DNA of 64,000 nucleotides from Flavobacterium anhuiense (lineage in GTDB: Bacteria > Bacteroidota > Bacteroidia > Flavobacteriales > Flavobacteriaceae). A program made the position numbers and the translations under genes. Shown piece after piece: positions 7,851 through 16,857 of this stretch (its first letter is position 1; each line of letters begins with the position of its first letter). The notes below the pieces were generated by a model. The model ran no database searches and was not told the DNA's origin. It saw only the letters and a list, made by a program, of their open reading frames with translations. Location of the stretch: NCBI RefSeq assembly GCF_004151235.1, contig NZ_JUIV01000019.1, positions 1 to 64,000 on the forward strand. The letters are read 5' to 3'.

Positions 7851-7869
7851 ACATCTCACATTTTACATT

Positions 7870-8793
7870 TTACAAAATCCTAACTCCATCAGGATTAATC
7901 TTCGAAACGTGAATTTCATACGGTAAATTCATTTTTTCGTAAACGTCGCTCATGGCTTTTGCGATTTTTTCGGCGGTTTCTTTTCCTCTGCTTAAAGCGA
8001 AAATCGACGGGCCAGAACCTGAAATTCCAGAACCTAAAGCACCGTTTTCGTAAGCCGTTTGTTTGATTTGGTCAAATCCTGGAATTAAAACGCTTCGAAC
8101 TGGCTCAACAATTTCGTCATGAAGCGAGCGTCCGATTAACTCGTAATCTTTTGTGTAAAGACCTGCTACTAATCCGCCTACATTTCCCCATTGCATAATG
8201 GCGCTTTTCAGGGAAACGTTTTGTTTTAAAACCGAACGAGCGTCAGACGTTTTCAATTCAATCTGCGGGTGAACAACTGTTGCGTATAATTCTTCTGGGC
8301 TATCAATTCTAATAATATCCAAAGGCGAATAACTTCTTACCAAAGTAAAAGCGCCTAAAAGGGCAGGAGCAACGTTGTCTGCATGCGCGTTTCCGCTGGC
8401 TAATTTCTCGCCTTGCATCGCAAACTGAACTAAATCTTTACGAGAATAAGGTCTTCCCAATAATTCATTAATTCCGAAAACCGCTCCGGCAGAACTTGCC
8501 GCACTGCTTCCGATACCGCTTCCGGCTTTTATGTTTTTATAAATTTCGATTTCAAATCCGAAGTCTAATTCATCTAAAGTTTCAAGCATTGCCAAAGCCG
8601 CAACTCCAGAAACGTTTTTCTCGGTTTCCAAAGGCAAATCGGCACCGACAATTTTAGTGATTCGAATTCCTTTTTGATCGACTTTTCGAACAATCATTTC
8701 ATCGCCCGCATTGTCTAAGCAAAGTCCCAATACGTCAAATCCGCATGAGAGGTTGGCGATAGTTGCTGGGCAAAAAAGTTTTATTTCTTTCAT
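7870..8793 (-). CDS. thrB: Homoserine kinase
   Basis: A 307-aa GHMP-family kinase that phosphorylates homoserine with ATP. The GHMP ATP-binding loop is KAGSGIGSSAASSAGA (about residues 89-104). The N-terminus LFCPATIANLSCGFDVLG is typical, as is the C-terminal GISGSGPSIFAL motif. I chose the ATG at 8793. A GTG six codons upstream (8811) lies inside the intergenic filler gccacgaaggcac and is unlikely to be used. It sits between thrA and thrC in the same direction. A 170-bp repeat-filled gap separates it from thrA. Confidence 0.96.
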   Translation of the reverse strand: MKEIKLFCPATIANLSCGFDVLGLCLDNAGDEMIVRKVDQKGIRITKIVGADLPLETEKNVSGVAALAMLETLDELDFGFEIEIYKNIKAGSGIGSSAASSAGAVFGINELLGRPYSRKDLVQFAMQGEKLASGNAHADNVAPALLGAFTLVRSYSPLDIIRIDSPEELYATVVHPQIELKTSDARSVLKQNVSLKSAIMQWGNVGGLVAGLYTKDYELIGRSLHDEIVEPVRSVLIPGFDQIKQTAYENGALGSGISGSGPSIFALSRGKETAEKIAKAMSDVYEKMNLPYEIHVSKINPDGVRIL

Positions 8794-8802
8794 TTTTTTG
8801 GT

Positions 8803-8953
8803 TTTTGCCACGAAGGCACAAAGTCACAAAGTTTATTTTTTAATGCTTTGGTCTTTTGCCACGAAGGCGCTAAGACACAAAGTTTATTTTTATAGTTTCT
8901 GAGATGCTAAGTTTCTAAGATGCTAAGTATAAAAAAAAACTTAGAAACTTAGC
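8803..8953. repeat. Direct and inverted filler repeats between thrB and thrA
   Basis: A 38-bp unit starting TTTTGCCACGAAGGC occurs at 8803 and again at 8854 with few changes. A perfect 14-bp inverted repeat follows, GCTAAGTTTCTAAG (8906-8919) and CTTAGAAACTTAGC (8940-8953). The family recurs in several gaps of the window. Confidence 0.85.
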
Positions 8954-8963
8954 GTCTTAGCGG

Positions 8964-11411
8964 CTAAACATTACCGATACGAATAACATCAGCAAAAATT
9001 CCTGATGCTGTTACCGCTGCTCCAGCTCCGGCTCCTTTGATCAATAAAGGCTGATCTACGTAACGATCTGTGTAGAAAAGTACGATATTGTCTTTTCCTT
9101 CTAAGTTATAGAAAGGATGATCTTTCGGAATGAATTGCAGACCAACGCTTGCTTTTCCGTTTTCGAATTGCGCAACGTATTTCAATCTTGAATCTTTGGC
9201 TAAAGCTTCTTTATAAATTCCGTCAAAATGAGAAGCATGTTTGATTAGCGATGCAAAGAAATCATCGTTGTTTGTTGTTGCTAAACATTCTGCTGGCAAG
9301 AACGATTCGTTTGCAATGGCGTCAATATCCATTTCGTAACCGCTTTCGCGAATAAGAATCAGGATTTTGCGCGCTACGTCAATTCCGCTTAAGTCGATTT
9401 TTGGATCTGGTTCTGTGAATCCCTGAACTCCAGCTTCTTTTACCACATCGTGGAAAGAATTGTTTTCGTCAAAATTGTTGAAAATAAAGTTCAAACTTCC
9501 CGATAAAACGGCTTGAATTTTATGCACTTTATCACCAGAAGCAATAAGGTTTTTTACTGTATCGATAATTGGCAATCCTGCACCAACATTCGTTTCAAAT
9601 AAGAAAGGAGCATTGTACTGGCGAGATAAGCTTTTTAATTTTTTATAGTTGTCGTAAGCAGAAGAACAAGCAATTTTGTTGCAAGTTACAACCGCAATAC
9701 TTTCTTTTAAGAATTTCTCATATGCTTCAGAAACCGTTGCATTTGCTGTAATATCCACAAAAATGCTGTTACGTAAATTCAGTTCTTTTGCCTTTTTGAT
9801 AAATTCTTCAATGCTTGCTGGTTCGCCTTCGCTTAAAGCGGCATCCCAATTTTTTAAAGAAATTCCGTCTTCATCAAAAATCATTTTTCTTGAATTTGAT
9901 AAAGCAATTACGCGAACGTTAATTTTTAAATTATCTTTTAAGAACTTTCTTTGATTGTGAATCTGTTCGATGAATTTTTCGCCCACATTTCCAACTCCCA
10001 TTACAAATAGGTTTAGCTGTTTGGTGTTTTCTTCGAAGAAGTTTTCGTGTAAAGTATTCAGCGCTTTTTTAACGTCTCTTTCGTTAATTACAGTCGAAAT
10101 ATTTCTTTCAGAAGCACCTTGCGCGATTGCACGAATGTTTACGTTGTTTTTTCCTAAAGTGCTGAACATTCTTCCACTTAAACCTTGGTGATTTTTCATG
10201 TTTTCACCAACCAAAGCAATAATGCAAAGGTCTTTTTCTACATAACAAGGATCGATTTTGTTTTGCGAAATTTCGATTTCAAAAGCCCTGTTAATTGCAG
10301 CTTCAGCATTATCAGCATCCGAATTCAAGATTCCGATACAAATTGAGTGCTCAGAAGAAGCCTGAGTAATAAAGATTACGTTGATTTTTTCCTGAGACAA
10401 TACTTCAAACAAACGTCTTGACGAACCCGCAACTCCAATCATTCCTGGACCTTCAAGAGTTAAAAGCGAAATATGATCAATATGGCTAATTCCTTTTACA
10501 ACAGTATCTTTTGATGAAATCTGATTCGAAATCAAAGTTCCTTCAGCTTCTGGTTCAAAAGTATTTTTGATTAAAATCGGAATGTTTTTTCTTAAAACAG
10601 GCTGAATTGTTGGCGGATACAACACTTTTGCTCCAAAATGCGACAATTCCATTGCTTCTTGATATGAAATAGTAGCAATTGGCTGTGCTTGTTTTACAAT
10701 TTTCGGATTTGCTGTAAACATTCCGTTTACATCAGTCCAGATCTCCAATTGTTCTGCGTCGATTGCTCCAGCGATAATGGCTGCAGTATAATCAGATCCG
10801 CCACGTCCTAAAGTCGAAGTGATTCCGTCTAAAGTCTGTGCTATAAATCCAGGCAAAATGTTGATTCTAGATTGATTAGAAGCGAAATATTCTTGGATTA
10901 ATTTATTCGAAACTTCGAAGTTGACTACAGCTTTTCCGAAGTTGTTATCTGTTTTAATTAATTCTCTACTGTCTTTGTAAACCGCATCTTTACTGATTTG
11001 CTGATACGCCTGAGCGATGATAAATGAAGAAAGCAATTCACCAAAACTTAAAATAGTATCGGCAGTTCTTGGAGACAATTCGCCAAGCAAAAAACATCCG
11101 TCTAATAAAGTTTCTAAATGGTTAATGATTCTTTTTACATGGCTTAACAAACTGCTTTGTTCGCTTACAGGAATCAGTTCTTTAAGTGTGTCAAGGTGTT
11201 TTTTCTCGATTTCAGCAACAACTTCCCTAAAGCTTTCGTCGTTTGCTGCCGCTTTTGCCGCCGCCGATTGCAATAGATCGGTTACTTTGCTTAATGCAGA
11301 AACTACAACAACTAATTGATCTTGTTTTGCTTTTTGGTTAACAATGTCGAGAACGAGTTTTATATTTTGAGCATTGGCTACCGAAGTTCCGCCAAATTTT
11401 AATACTTTCAT
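8964..11411 (-). CDS. thrA: Bifunctional aspartokinase / homoserine dehydrogenase
   Basis: An 815-aa fusion that catalyses aspartate phosphorylation and NAD(P)H reduction of aspartate semialdehyde. The aspartokinase starts at once (MKVLKFGGTSVANAQ). The middle carries ACT-type regulatory domains (ISLLTLEGPGMIGVAGSS and LCIIALVGENM). The C-terminal homoserine dehydrogenase begins near residue 460 with the Rossmann motif LFVMGVGNVGEKF and has its catalytic region at GFTEPDPKIDLSGIDVARK. I place the start at the ATG 11411, because the longer frame adds a non-conserved 17-residue stretch from repeat DNA. First structural gene of the thr operon, behind a Thr-rich leader peptide. Confidence 0.97.
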   Translation of the reverse strand: MKVLKFGGTSVANAQNIKLVLDIVNQKAKQDQLVVVVSALSKVTDLLQSAAAKAAANDESFREVVAEIEKKHLDTLKELIPVSEQSSLLSHVKRIINHLETLLDGCFLLGELSPRTADTILSFGELLSSFIIAQAYQQISKDAVYKDSRELIKTDNNFGKAVVNFEVSNKLIQEYFASNQSRINILPGFIAQTLDGITSTLGRGGSDYTAAIIAGAIDAEQLEIWTDVNGMFTANPKIVKQAQPIATISYQEAMELSHFGAKVLYPPTIQPVLRKNIPILIKNTFEPEAEGTLISNQISSKDTVVKGISHIDHISLLTLEGPGMIGVAGSSRRLFEVLSQEKINVIFITQASSEHSICIGILNSDADNAEAAINRAFEIEISQNKIDPCYVEKDLCIIALVGENMKNHQGLSGRMFSTLGKNNVNIRAIAQGASERNISTVINERDVKKALNTLHENFFEENTKQLNLFVMGVGNVGEKFIEQIHNQRKFLKDNLKINVRVIALSNSRKMIFDEDGISLKNWDAALSEGEPASIEEFIKKAKELNLRNSIFVDITANATVSEAYEKFLKESIAVVTCNKIACSSAYDNYKKLKSLSRQYNAPFLFETNVGAGLPIIDTVKNLIASGDKVHKIQAVLSGSLNFIFNNFDENNSFHDVVKEAGVQGFTEPDPKIDLSGIDVARKILILIRESGYEMDIDAIANESFLPAECLATTNNDDFFASLIKHASHFDGIYKEALAKDSRLKYVAQFENGKASVGLQFIPKDHPFYNLEGKDNIVLFYTDRYVDQPLLIKGAGAGAAVTASGIFADVIRIGNV

Positions 11412-11583
11412 TTTGTGATATTTTTTAATAAGGAGCAGAGATTTTGAGTGACAAAGGTTCAAAGATTATCAACTGTGAACTGAAACTGAAAACTGCGACT
11501 TTTTTTTCTTTGTAAATGTTTTTTATGTATCCATTAACTCTCTTCTTTCAAGAAAAAAGTATAGGTAACCTAGGATTATATGT

Positions 11584-11607
11584 AAAAATGTATACCCCTA
11601 AGGGGTA
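11584..11607 (-). terminator. Candidate thr attenuator hairpin
   Basis: On the minus strand TACCCC-TTA-GGGGTA (11607-11593) forms a hairpin followed by TACATTTTT. It overlaps the last Thr-Pro-stop codons of the leader peptide. A ribosome stalled on the Thr run would cover it, which would fit transcription attenuation. The stem is short and no clear antiterminator was found. Confidence 0.4.
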
Positions 11608-11702
11608 GTAGTTGTTGTAGTAGTAATAATGGTAGCAGCAATTGCAACTCCTGTTTGAGCTGTAATAATCGAAGATTGATATTTTATGCTGTTGTTTTTC
11701 AT
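11598..11702 (-). CDS. thrL: thr operon leader peptide (Thr/Ile rich)
   Basis: A 34-codon open frame starting ATG at 11702 and ending TAG at 11598, 186 nt before the thrA start. Residues 12-13 and 25-26 are Ile-Ile, residue 24 is Thr, and residues 27-33 are seven consecutive Thr codons (ACT ACT ACA ACA ACT ACT ACC), then Pro and stop. In enterobacteria ThrL has the same role: stalling on Thr and Ile codons lets transcription enter thrABC. A -7 box TACTTTTG ends 12 nt upstream of the ATG. The symbol follows the E. coli analogy of function, not sequence homology. Expression is not proven. Confidence 0.85.
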   Translation of the reverse strand: MKNNSIKYQSSIITAQTGVAIAATIITTTTTTTP

Positions 11703-11714
11703 TATTTGATTTTT

Positions 11715-11722
11715 CAAAAGTA
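11715..11722 (-). promoter_or_regulatory. -7 box of the thr operon
   Basis: TACTTTTG on the minus strand fits TAnnTTTG. Transcription would start about 6 nt before the leader peptide ATG. At -33 only a T-rich stretch is seen. Confidence 0.6.
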
Positions 11723-12057
11723 CAGCTTTTTATAAGAGTTAAAAACTTAAGAAGCTTTTTTACGAATATTTTAATAATTCAAATCTCTATAAATCAATAT
11801 TGAGTATTTGTTAAAATTGGATATGTTAAATTGATGTTTTGCTATATTTTGGACGGAGTTTTTTGAAGATTCAGCTCGTGCAAAAGATTGATGTTTAGCC
11901 CAAAAAGACATGAAAAATGGGTAAAAACGAAATATTTTGATTTGAAAAGCAATTAAATGTATGTTAAGAGTTTTTGTTGAAATTTTAATTATTGTGATAA
12001 AATGTTGCTTTTTAATATTGATTTGTTGAATTTTGGCGTTTAAAATTTACAATCATC
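11723..12057. other. AT-rich gap between divergent thr and hut promoters
   Basis: This 335-bp stretch separates the divergent thr leader and hutH. No convincing reading frame, strong hairpin or repeat is seen. It presumably holds hutH control sequences; the near-match GAATTTTG at about 12028 is the only -7-like word close to the gene. Confidence 0.5.
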
Positions 12058-13572
12058 ATGAGAGAGATCCATTATATAAGTTCGGAAACGATCACTTTAG
12101 AAACATTGCAAGAAGTTTTAAGTCAGAATAAAATACTTGAATTGTCTGAAGAAGCTAAAGTAAATGTTCAGAAATGCCGTGATTATTTAGATAAGAAAAT
12201 GGCATCGCATACGGCTCCGATTTACGGAATCAATACAGGTTTCGGATCTTTATATAGTGTAAAAATCTCTAATGAAAATTTATCTAAACTTCAAGAAAAC
12301 TTAGTAAAATCGCACGCTTGCGGAACAGGAGAAGAAGTTCCAGCTGAGATTGTAAAGATGATGCTTCTGCTAAAAATCCAATCTTTAAGCTATGGGCATT
12401 CTGGAATTCAGTTAATCACATTGCAGCGTTTAGTTGATTTCTATAATAATGATATTCTTCCAATAATATATACTCAAGGTTCACTTGGAGCTTCTGGAGA
12501 TTTAGCTCCTTTGGCGCATTTATCTTTGCCTTTAATTGGAGAAGGAGTTGTATTATTTGAAGGAAAAAAAGTGGCTTCTGCTGAAATTTTGAAGCAGTTT
12601 AATTGGGAACCAATCGTTTTACAGTCAAAAGAAGGTTTGGCTTTATTGAACGGAACTCAGTTTATGAGTGCTTACGGAGCTCATATTTTAATTAAAGCTT
12701 ATAAATATTCGTATTTGGCAGATTTAATCGGAACGATTTCTCTAGAAGGTTTTGATGGAAGAATCGAACCATTTAACGAATTGATACATTATATACGTCC
12801 ACACAAAGGACAAATCGTAACGGCACAGCGAATCGCTGAATTCTTAGAGGGAAGCGAAATTATTGCTCAAGAAAAGAAACACGTGCAAGATCCGTATTCT
12901 TTCCGTTGCATGCCACAAGTTCACGGCGCTTCAAAAGATGCTATTGATTACGTTAGAAAAGTGTTCAAAACAGAAATCAACTCGGTTACAGATAACCCTA
13001 ATATATTTATAGAAGCCGATCAGATTATTTCCGGCGGAAATTTCCACGGACAGCCTTTAGCTTTAGCTTTAGATTTTATGGCAATTGCTTTGGCAGAATT
13101 AGGAAGCATTTCAGAAAGAAGAACCTATCAGTTAATTTCTGGTTTGCGTAATCTTCCTGCATTTTTAGTAGATAATCCAGGATTGAATTCAGGATTTATG
13201 ATTCCGCAATATACAGCAGCAAGTATTGCAAGTCAGAACAAACAATTGGCAACTCCAGCGAGTATCGACAGCATTGTTTCAAGCAACGGACAAGAAGATC
13301 ACGTGAGCATGGGAGCAAACGGTGCAACAAAAGCCTTACGTATTTTAGATAATTTAGAGCGTATTTTGGCTATTGAATTATTAAATGCTTCACAAGCCAT
13401 TGCCTACAGAGAGCCTCTAAAATCAAGCGATTTTATCGAAATGTTCTTAAATAGCTATAGAGAAGTGGTGCCTTTGGTAAAAGAAGACAGAATCTTACAT
13501 AATGACATAGAAAACACGGTTTTATTCCTTTCGAGTTTTCAAATTGAAAACGATTTGTTAACAATGGCTTAA
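12058..13572 (+). CDS. hutH: Histidine ammonia-lyase
   Basis: A 504-aa enzyme that removes ammonia from L-histidine to give urocanate. The Ala145-Ser146-Gly147 triad in GSLGASGDLAPL forms the MIO cofactor. The N-terminal YGINTGFGSL loop and the active-site Ser85-His86 (VKSHACGTG) fit histidine rather than tyrosine or phenylalanine lyases. The C-terminal part contains the conserved SNGQEDHVSMGA. Length matches the family. No hutU, hutI or hutG is nearby; an HutD-like gene is 11 kb away. The next gene (DUF47) begins 49 bp downstream, so transcription could run on. Confidence 0.95.
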   Translation: MREIHYISSETITLETLQEVLSQNKILELSEEAKVNVQKCRDYLDKKMASHTAPIYGINTGFGSLYSVKISNENLSKLQENLVKSHACGTGEEVPAEIVKMMLLLKIQSLSYGHSGIQLITLQRLVDFYNNDILPIIYTQGSLGASGDLAPLAHLSLPLIGEGVVLFEGKKVASAEILKQFNWEPIVLQSKEGLALLNGTQFMSAYGAHILIKAYKYSYLADLIGTISLEGFDGRIEPFNELIHYIRPHKGQIVTAQRIAEFLEGSEIIAQEKKHVQDPYSFRCMPQVHGASKDAIDYVRKVFKTEINSVTDNPNIFIEADQIISGGNFHGQPLALALDFMAIALAELGSISERRTYQLISGLRNLPAFLVDNPGLNSGFMIPQYTAASIASQNKQLATPASIDSIVSSNGQEDHVSMGANGATKALRILDNLERILAIELLNASQAIAYREPLKSSDFIEMFLNSYREVVPLVKEDRILHNDIENTVLFLSSFQIENDLLTMA

Positions 13573-13621
13573 CACAGGAACGTGTTATTGAAGGTAATTT
13601 TGCACTATCAAAAATAAAACA

Positions 13622-14266
13622 ATGTCAATAAACAGTATTTTCCAATTTTTAGTGCCGAAAGACAAAAAATTCTTTCCACTTTTTGAAGAGGCTTCAAGCA
13701 ATTTAATTGAATTAGCTTCTAACTTACACGAAGCTGTAAATTTACCATTAAAAGAAAGAGAAATTCTTTTTCAAAAAATTGACGAATTAGAACAAAAAGG
13801 AGAAGACATTACTCGTCAGACTAACTTAGAGTTAAGCAGAAACTTTATTACTCCGTTTGACAGAGAAGATATTCATACGTTAATTACTTCAATTGATAAC
13901 GTTGCAGATTACCTTCACGGTGCATCTAGCCGTATGAGATTGTATCAAGTTGATAAGATTACAAAATCTATCAGAAAAATGACAGAAATCAACCTTGAAG
14001 CTTGTCAAAACATTGACAGTGCAGTAAAAGAGTTGAGAAACTTACAAAACTTTAAAGTTATTAAAGATGCGTGTGCTAGAATTAACAAACTAGAAAACAA
14101 ATCTGATAACGTTTATAACAAAGCAGTTTTTGAAATTTTTGAAAACGAAACAGACGCTAAAAATATTATTAAATATAAAGAAGTGTTATCTGTTTTAGAA
14201 TCAGCAACAGATAAATGTAAGAGTGTTGCGAACATACTAGAATCTATTTCTGTAAAACATTCTTAA
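13622..14266 (+). CDS. DUF47 family protein, Pit-associated
   Basis: A 214-aa all-helical, PhoU-like cytoplasmic protein. DUF47 proteins are found next to Pit phosphate transporters and are thought to regulate them. Visible signs are the N-terminal VPKDKKFFPLFEEAS and the repeated helical ExxxD motifs (LEQKGEDITRQTN, INKLENKSDNVYN) that coordinate metals in PhoU-like folds, each about half of the protein. The Pit transporter gene starts 30 bp downstream, so the two form an operon. Confidence 0.93.
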   Translation: MSINSIFQFLVPKDKKFFPLFEEASSNLIELASNLHEAVNLPLKEREILFQKIDELEQKGEDITRQTNLELSRNFITPFDREDIHTLITSIDNVADYLHGASSRMRLYQVDKITKSIRKMTEINLEACQNIDSAVKELRNLQNFKVIKDACARINKLENKSDNVYNKAVFEIFENETDAKNIIKYKEVLSVLESATDKCKSVANILESISVKHS

Positions 14267-14296
14267 TTCAATTTTTCAATCTGAAGTTATAATTTT

Positions 14297-15637
14297 ATGA
14301 CGCTACTTATATTAATTATAGTATTAGCCTTAATTTTTGATTACATCAATGGTTTTCATGATGCGGCAAATGCTATAGCGACTGTTGTTGCAACAAAGGT
14401 TTTGACACCTTTTCAGGCGGTTGTCTGGGCAGCATTTTTTAACTTTCTGGCTTATTGGGTTTTTGGATTTGGTGTTGCAGATACTGTTGCCAAAACAGCG
14501 CACACAATGGAAATTAACCTTGTGGTTATCCTAGCCGGAGTAATTGCAGCAATCTGTTGGAATTTATTGACTTGGTGGTTAGGTATTCCTTCAAGTTCTT
14601 CGCATACATTAATTGGGGGTTTTGCAGGAGCAGCTGTAGCACACGCTATTGCAGTTCACGGTTTCTCTGGTTATGTTGGAGAAGACGGAGCAACGCACTA
14701 CTGGTACGAAATTGTAAGCTGGTATAAGGCTGGTAAAGATGGCGGAATGCCCTCGGGAGTTCTTATTATTATCGCTTTTATTGTATTGGCACCACTTTTA
14801 GGAGTTTTGGCTTCTTATTTAATTTCAATTTGGTTATTAAATGCTTCTCGTAAAAGTATCGGACCAAAGATTTTTACTGTAGCTTTAATGCTTGCCACGA
14901 TTTGGTTCGTTTATACTCAAATGGTTTCTTACGAAGAAATTGAAGCTCACGGAAAACCTCGTTTCGATTCTCACTTCTGGAGTGTAGTATTTGATTCTCA
15001 TAATATTAAATGGTTTTTAGTAGCCTTTATTATCTTAACAGTAAGCGCATTTTGTTTAATATTCAGCAGTTTAAATCTTCATCAAGCAGATGCTGCTTTA
15101 AAGAAAATGCAATTATTGTCTTCTGCGGCATTTAGTTTAGGTCACGGAGGAAACGATTCTCAAAAAGTAATGGGTATTATTGCTGCAGCTGTAGCAGTTT
15201 ATATCAATACAAACCCAGGAGTTCATATGGATGCTTGGTTAGATGTTGTGCTTCCAAACGATGATACAGGTGTTAAAGGCGTAATGCCAAGCTGGATTCC
15301 GTTAGCTTGTTATTCTGCAATTGCTGCAGGAACTTTAAGCGGCGGATGGAAAATTGTGAAAACAATGGGTTCTAAAATCACAAAAGTAAGTTCGTTTGAA
15401 GGTGTTGCTGCTGAAACTGCAGGTGCTTTGACACTTTACTTTACAGAACACTTAAAAATTCCAGTAAGTACAACCCACACTATTACAGGTTCTATCATTG
15501 GAGTTGGATTAACAAAACGTGTTTCAGCCGTTAGATGGGGAGTTACAGTGAGTTTAATCTGGGCTTGGATCTTAACTATTCCAATTTCGGCTATTCTAGC
15601 AGGTTTGGTTTACTTCATTCTAAGCGTCTTCATCTAA
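14297..15637 (+). CDS. Inorganic phosphate transporter, Pit family
   Basis: A 446-aa multi-pass inner-membrane symporter for phosphate. Both halves of the internally repeated PHO4 domain are visible: FDYINGFHDAANAIATVVAT near the N-terminus with WWLGIPSSSSHTLIGGF, and FSLGHGGNDSQKVMG in the second half with IPVSTTHTITGSIIGVG. A hydrophilic loop between halves contains ATHYWYE. About 10-11 transmembrane helices. In an operon with the DUF47 protein upstream, followed by a strong terminator. Confidence 0.95.
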   Translation: MTLLILIIVLALIFDYINGFHDAANAIATVVATKVLTPFQAVVWAAFFNFLAYWVFGFGVADTVAKTAHTMEINLVVILAGVIAAICWNLLTWWLGIPSSSSHTLIGGFAGAAVAHAIAVHGFSGYVGEDGATHYWYEIVSWYKAGKDGGMPSGVLIIIAFIVLAPLLGVLASYLISIWLLNASRKSIGPKIFTVALMLATIWFVYTQMVSYEEIEAHGKPRFDSHFWSVVFDSHNIKWFLVAFIILTVSAFCLIFSSLNLHQADAALKKMQLLSSAAFSLGHGGNDSQKVMGIIAAAVAVYINTNPGVHMDAWLDVVLPNDDTGVKGVMPSWIPLACYSAIAAGTLSGGWKIVKTMGSKITKVSSFEGVAAETAGALTLYFTEHLKIPVSTTHTITGSIIGVGLTKRVSAVRWGVTVSLIWAWILTIPISAILAGLVYFILSVFI

Positions 15638-15691
15638 TCTAATAAAATGAATTTTGTAAATGTGAAACTAAATCACATTTTGTTAATATAG

Positions 15692-15726
15692 AAAACCGAT
15701 TTCAAATCTGAAATCGGTTTTTTTTG
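15692..15726 (+). terminator. Rho-independent terminator of the Pit operon
   Basis: Perfect 13-bp stem AAAACCGATTTCA/TGAAATCGGTTTT with an AATC loop, followed by a run of T. Confidence 0.93.
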
Positions 15727-15822
15727 TTTTAATTTGTTTTAAAGTAAAAGCATAAAAACTTTTAGAGGCTATATGAATAGCTAATTTTATAGACTTTTGA
15801 AAATAGTTTAATATTTAAAATA

Positions 15823-16818
15823 ATGAAAAGAATAATTGTATTGGTTTTATTGCTGATTGTAAAAACTAGTTTTGCTCAATTAAAGGAAAAAACTTTTAAA
15901 TATGGTTTTGTCGATCAGACAGGAAAAGAAATCGTTCCTTGCAAGTATGATGGTATCAGCGCATTTGAAAATGGTTTTGCCGTTGTACAATTAAAAGGAA
16001 AAAGCGGTGTGGTAGATAAAACCGGAAAAGAAGTTATTCGCTGTATTTATGATGAAATAATTAACAAACCGAATTGGATAATAGTGAGCAATAAAAATGC
16101 TAAAGCTCAGTATTTGGTTAAATCTTCTGATGTTTTGCTAAATAAAAAATACGATGATGCAAAAACTTTATCACCTGAAATAACGGCTGTAAAACTGAAT
16201 AATAAATGGGGTTTTATTGATGTGGTTGGAGAAGAAATAAATCCGAAATATGACGAAATAATTGATTTTACAGATCGGTTTGCAATTGTGAAATTAAATG
16301 GCAAATTTGGTATTGTAGATCAGATTGGAAAAGAGGTTTTTCCGCCAACTTATGATCACGTACAGAATTTTAAAGATGGTGTTGCAATAGTAGAATCTAA
16401 TTCTAAATATGGAGTAATTAGTGAAGACGGAAAAATTGTAATTCCTGTGAAGTACGATATGAATTTTTATTTTAAAGACAATGTATCAATTGTAAAACAG
16501 GAGAATAAATATGGCATCTTAGATAATGAAGGAAAAGAAATTGTGCCAACACAATACGATTTCATGGTTTTGAATGATGATTTAATTCAAGTGAAATTAG
16601 GCGATAAATACGGATTGATTGATAAAAGTGGAAAAGAAATCACTTCTGTAAAATATGATTTGATTGAATCTTTTAAAGATGGAATAGCTGTAATAAAGTT
16701 GAACAATCAATTTGGTTTTATTGATAAAGAAGGAAAGGAAATCGTTACTCCGAAATACGAAAAAGCAGATGATTTTAAAGATGGTTTGGGAGCGGTTAGA
16801 ATTCAGGTTGGAAAATAA
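15823..16818 (+). CDS. WG repeat-containing exported protein
   Basis: A 331-aa protein with a Sec signal peptide (MKRIIVLVLLLIVKTSFAQ). The mature part is about ten WG (KWG) repeats of some 30 residues. Each has the pattern (K/Y)(Y/F/W)G(F/I/V)(V/I)D-x-x-G-K-E-I-V-P-x-x-YD, such as YGFVDQTGKEIVPCKYD and WGFIDVVGEEINPKYDEI. Such proteins are common in Bacteroidota; their binding partners are mostly unknown. Monocistronic. It is convergent with the DUF421 gene 40 bp away. Confidence 0.93.
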   Translation: MKRIIVLVLLLIVKTSFAQLKEKTFKYGFVDQTGKEIVPCKYDGISAFENGFAVVQLKGKSGVVDKTGKEVIRCIYDEIINKPNWIIVSNKNAKAQYLVKSSDVLLNKKYDDAKTLSPEITAVKLNNKWGFIDVVGEEINPKYDEIIDFTDRFAIVKLNGKFGIVDQIGKEVFPPTYDHVQNFKDGVAIVESNSKYGVISEDGKIVIPVKYDMNFYFKDNVSIVKQENKYGILDNEGKEIVPTQYDFMVLNDDLIQVKLGDKYGLIDKSGKEITSVKYDLIESFKDGIAVIKLNNQFGFIDKEGKEIVTPKYEKADDFKDGLGAVRIQVGK

Positions 16819-16857
16819 TGAATTGTAGATAAATAGCTGATTTTTTACTGTTTGAAA

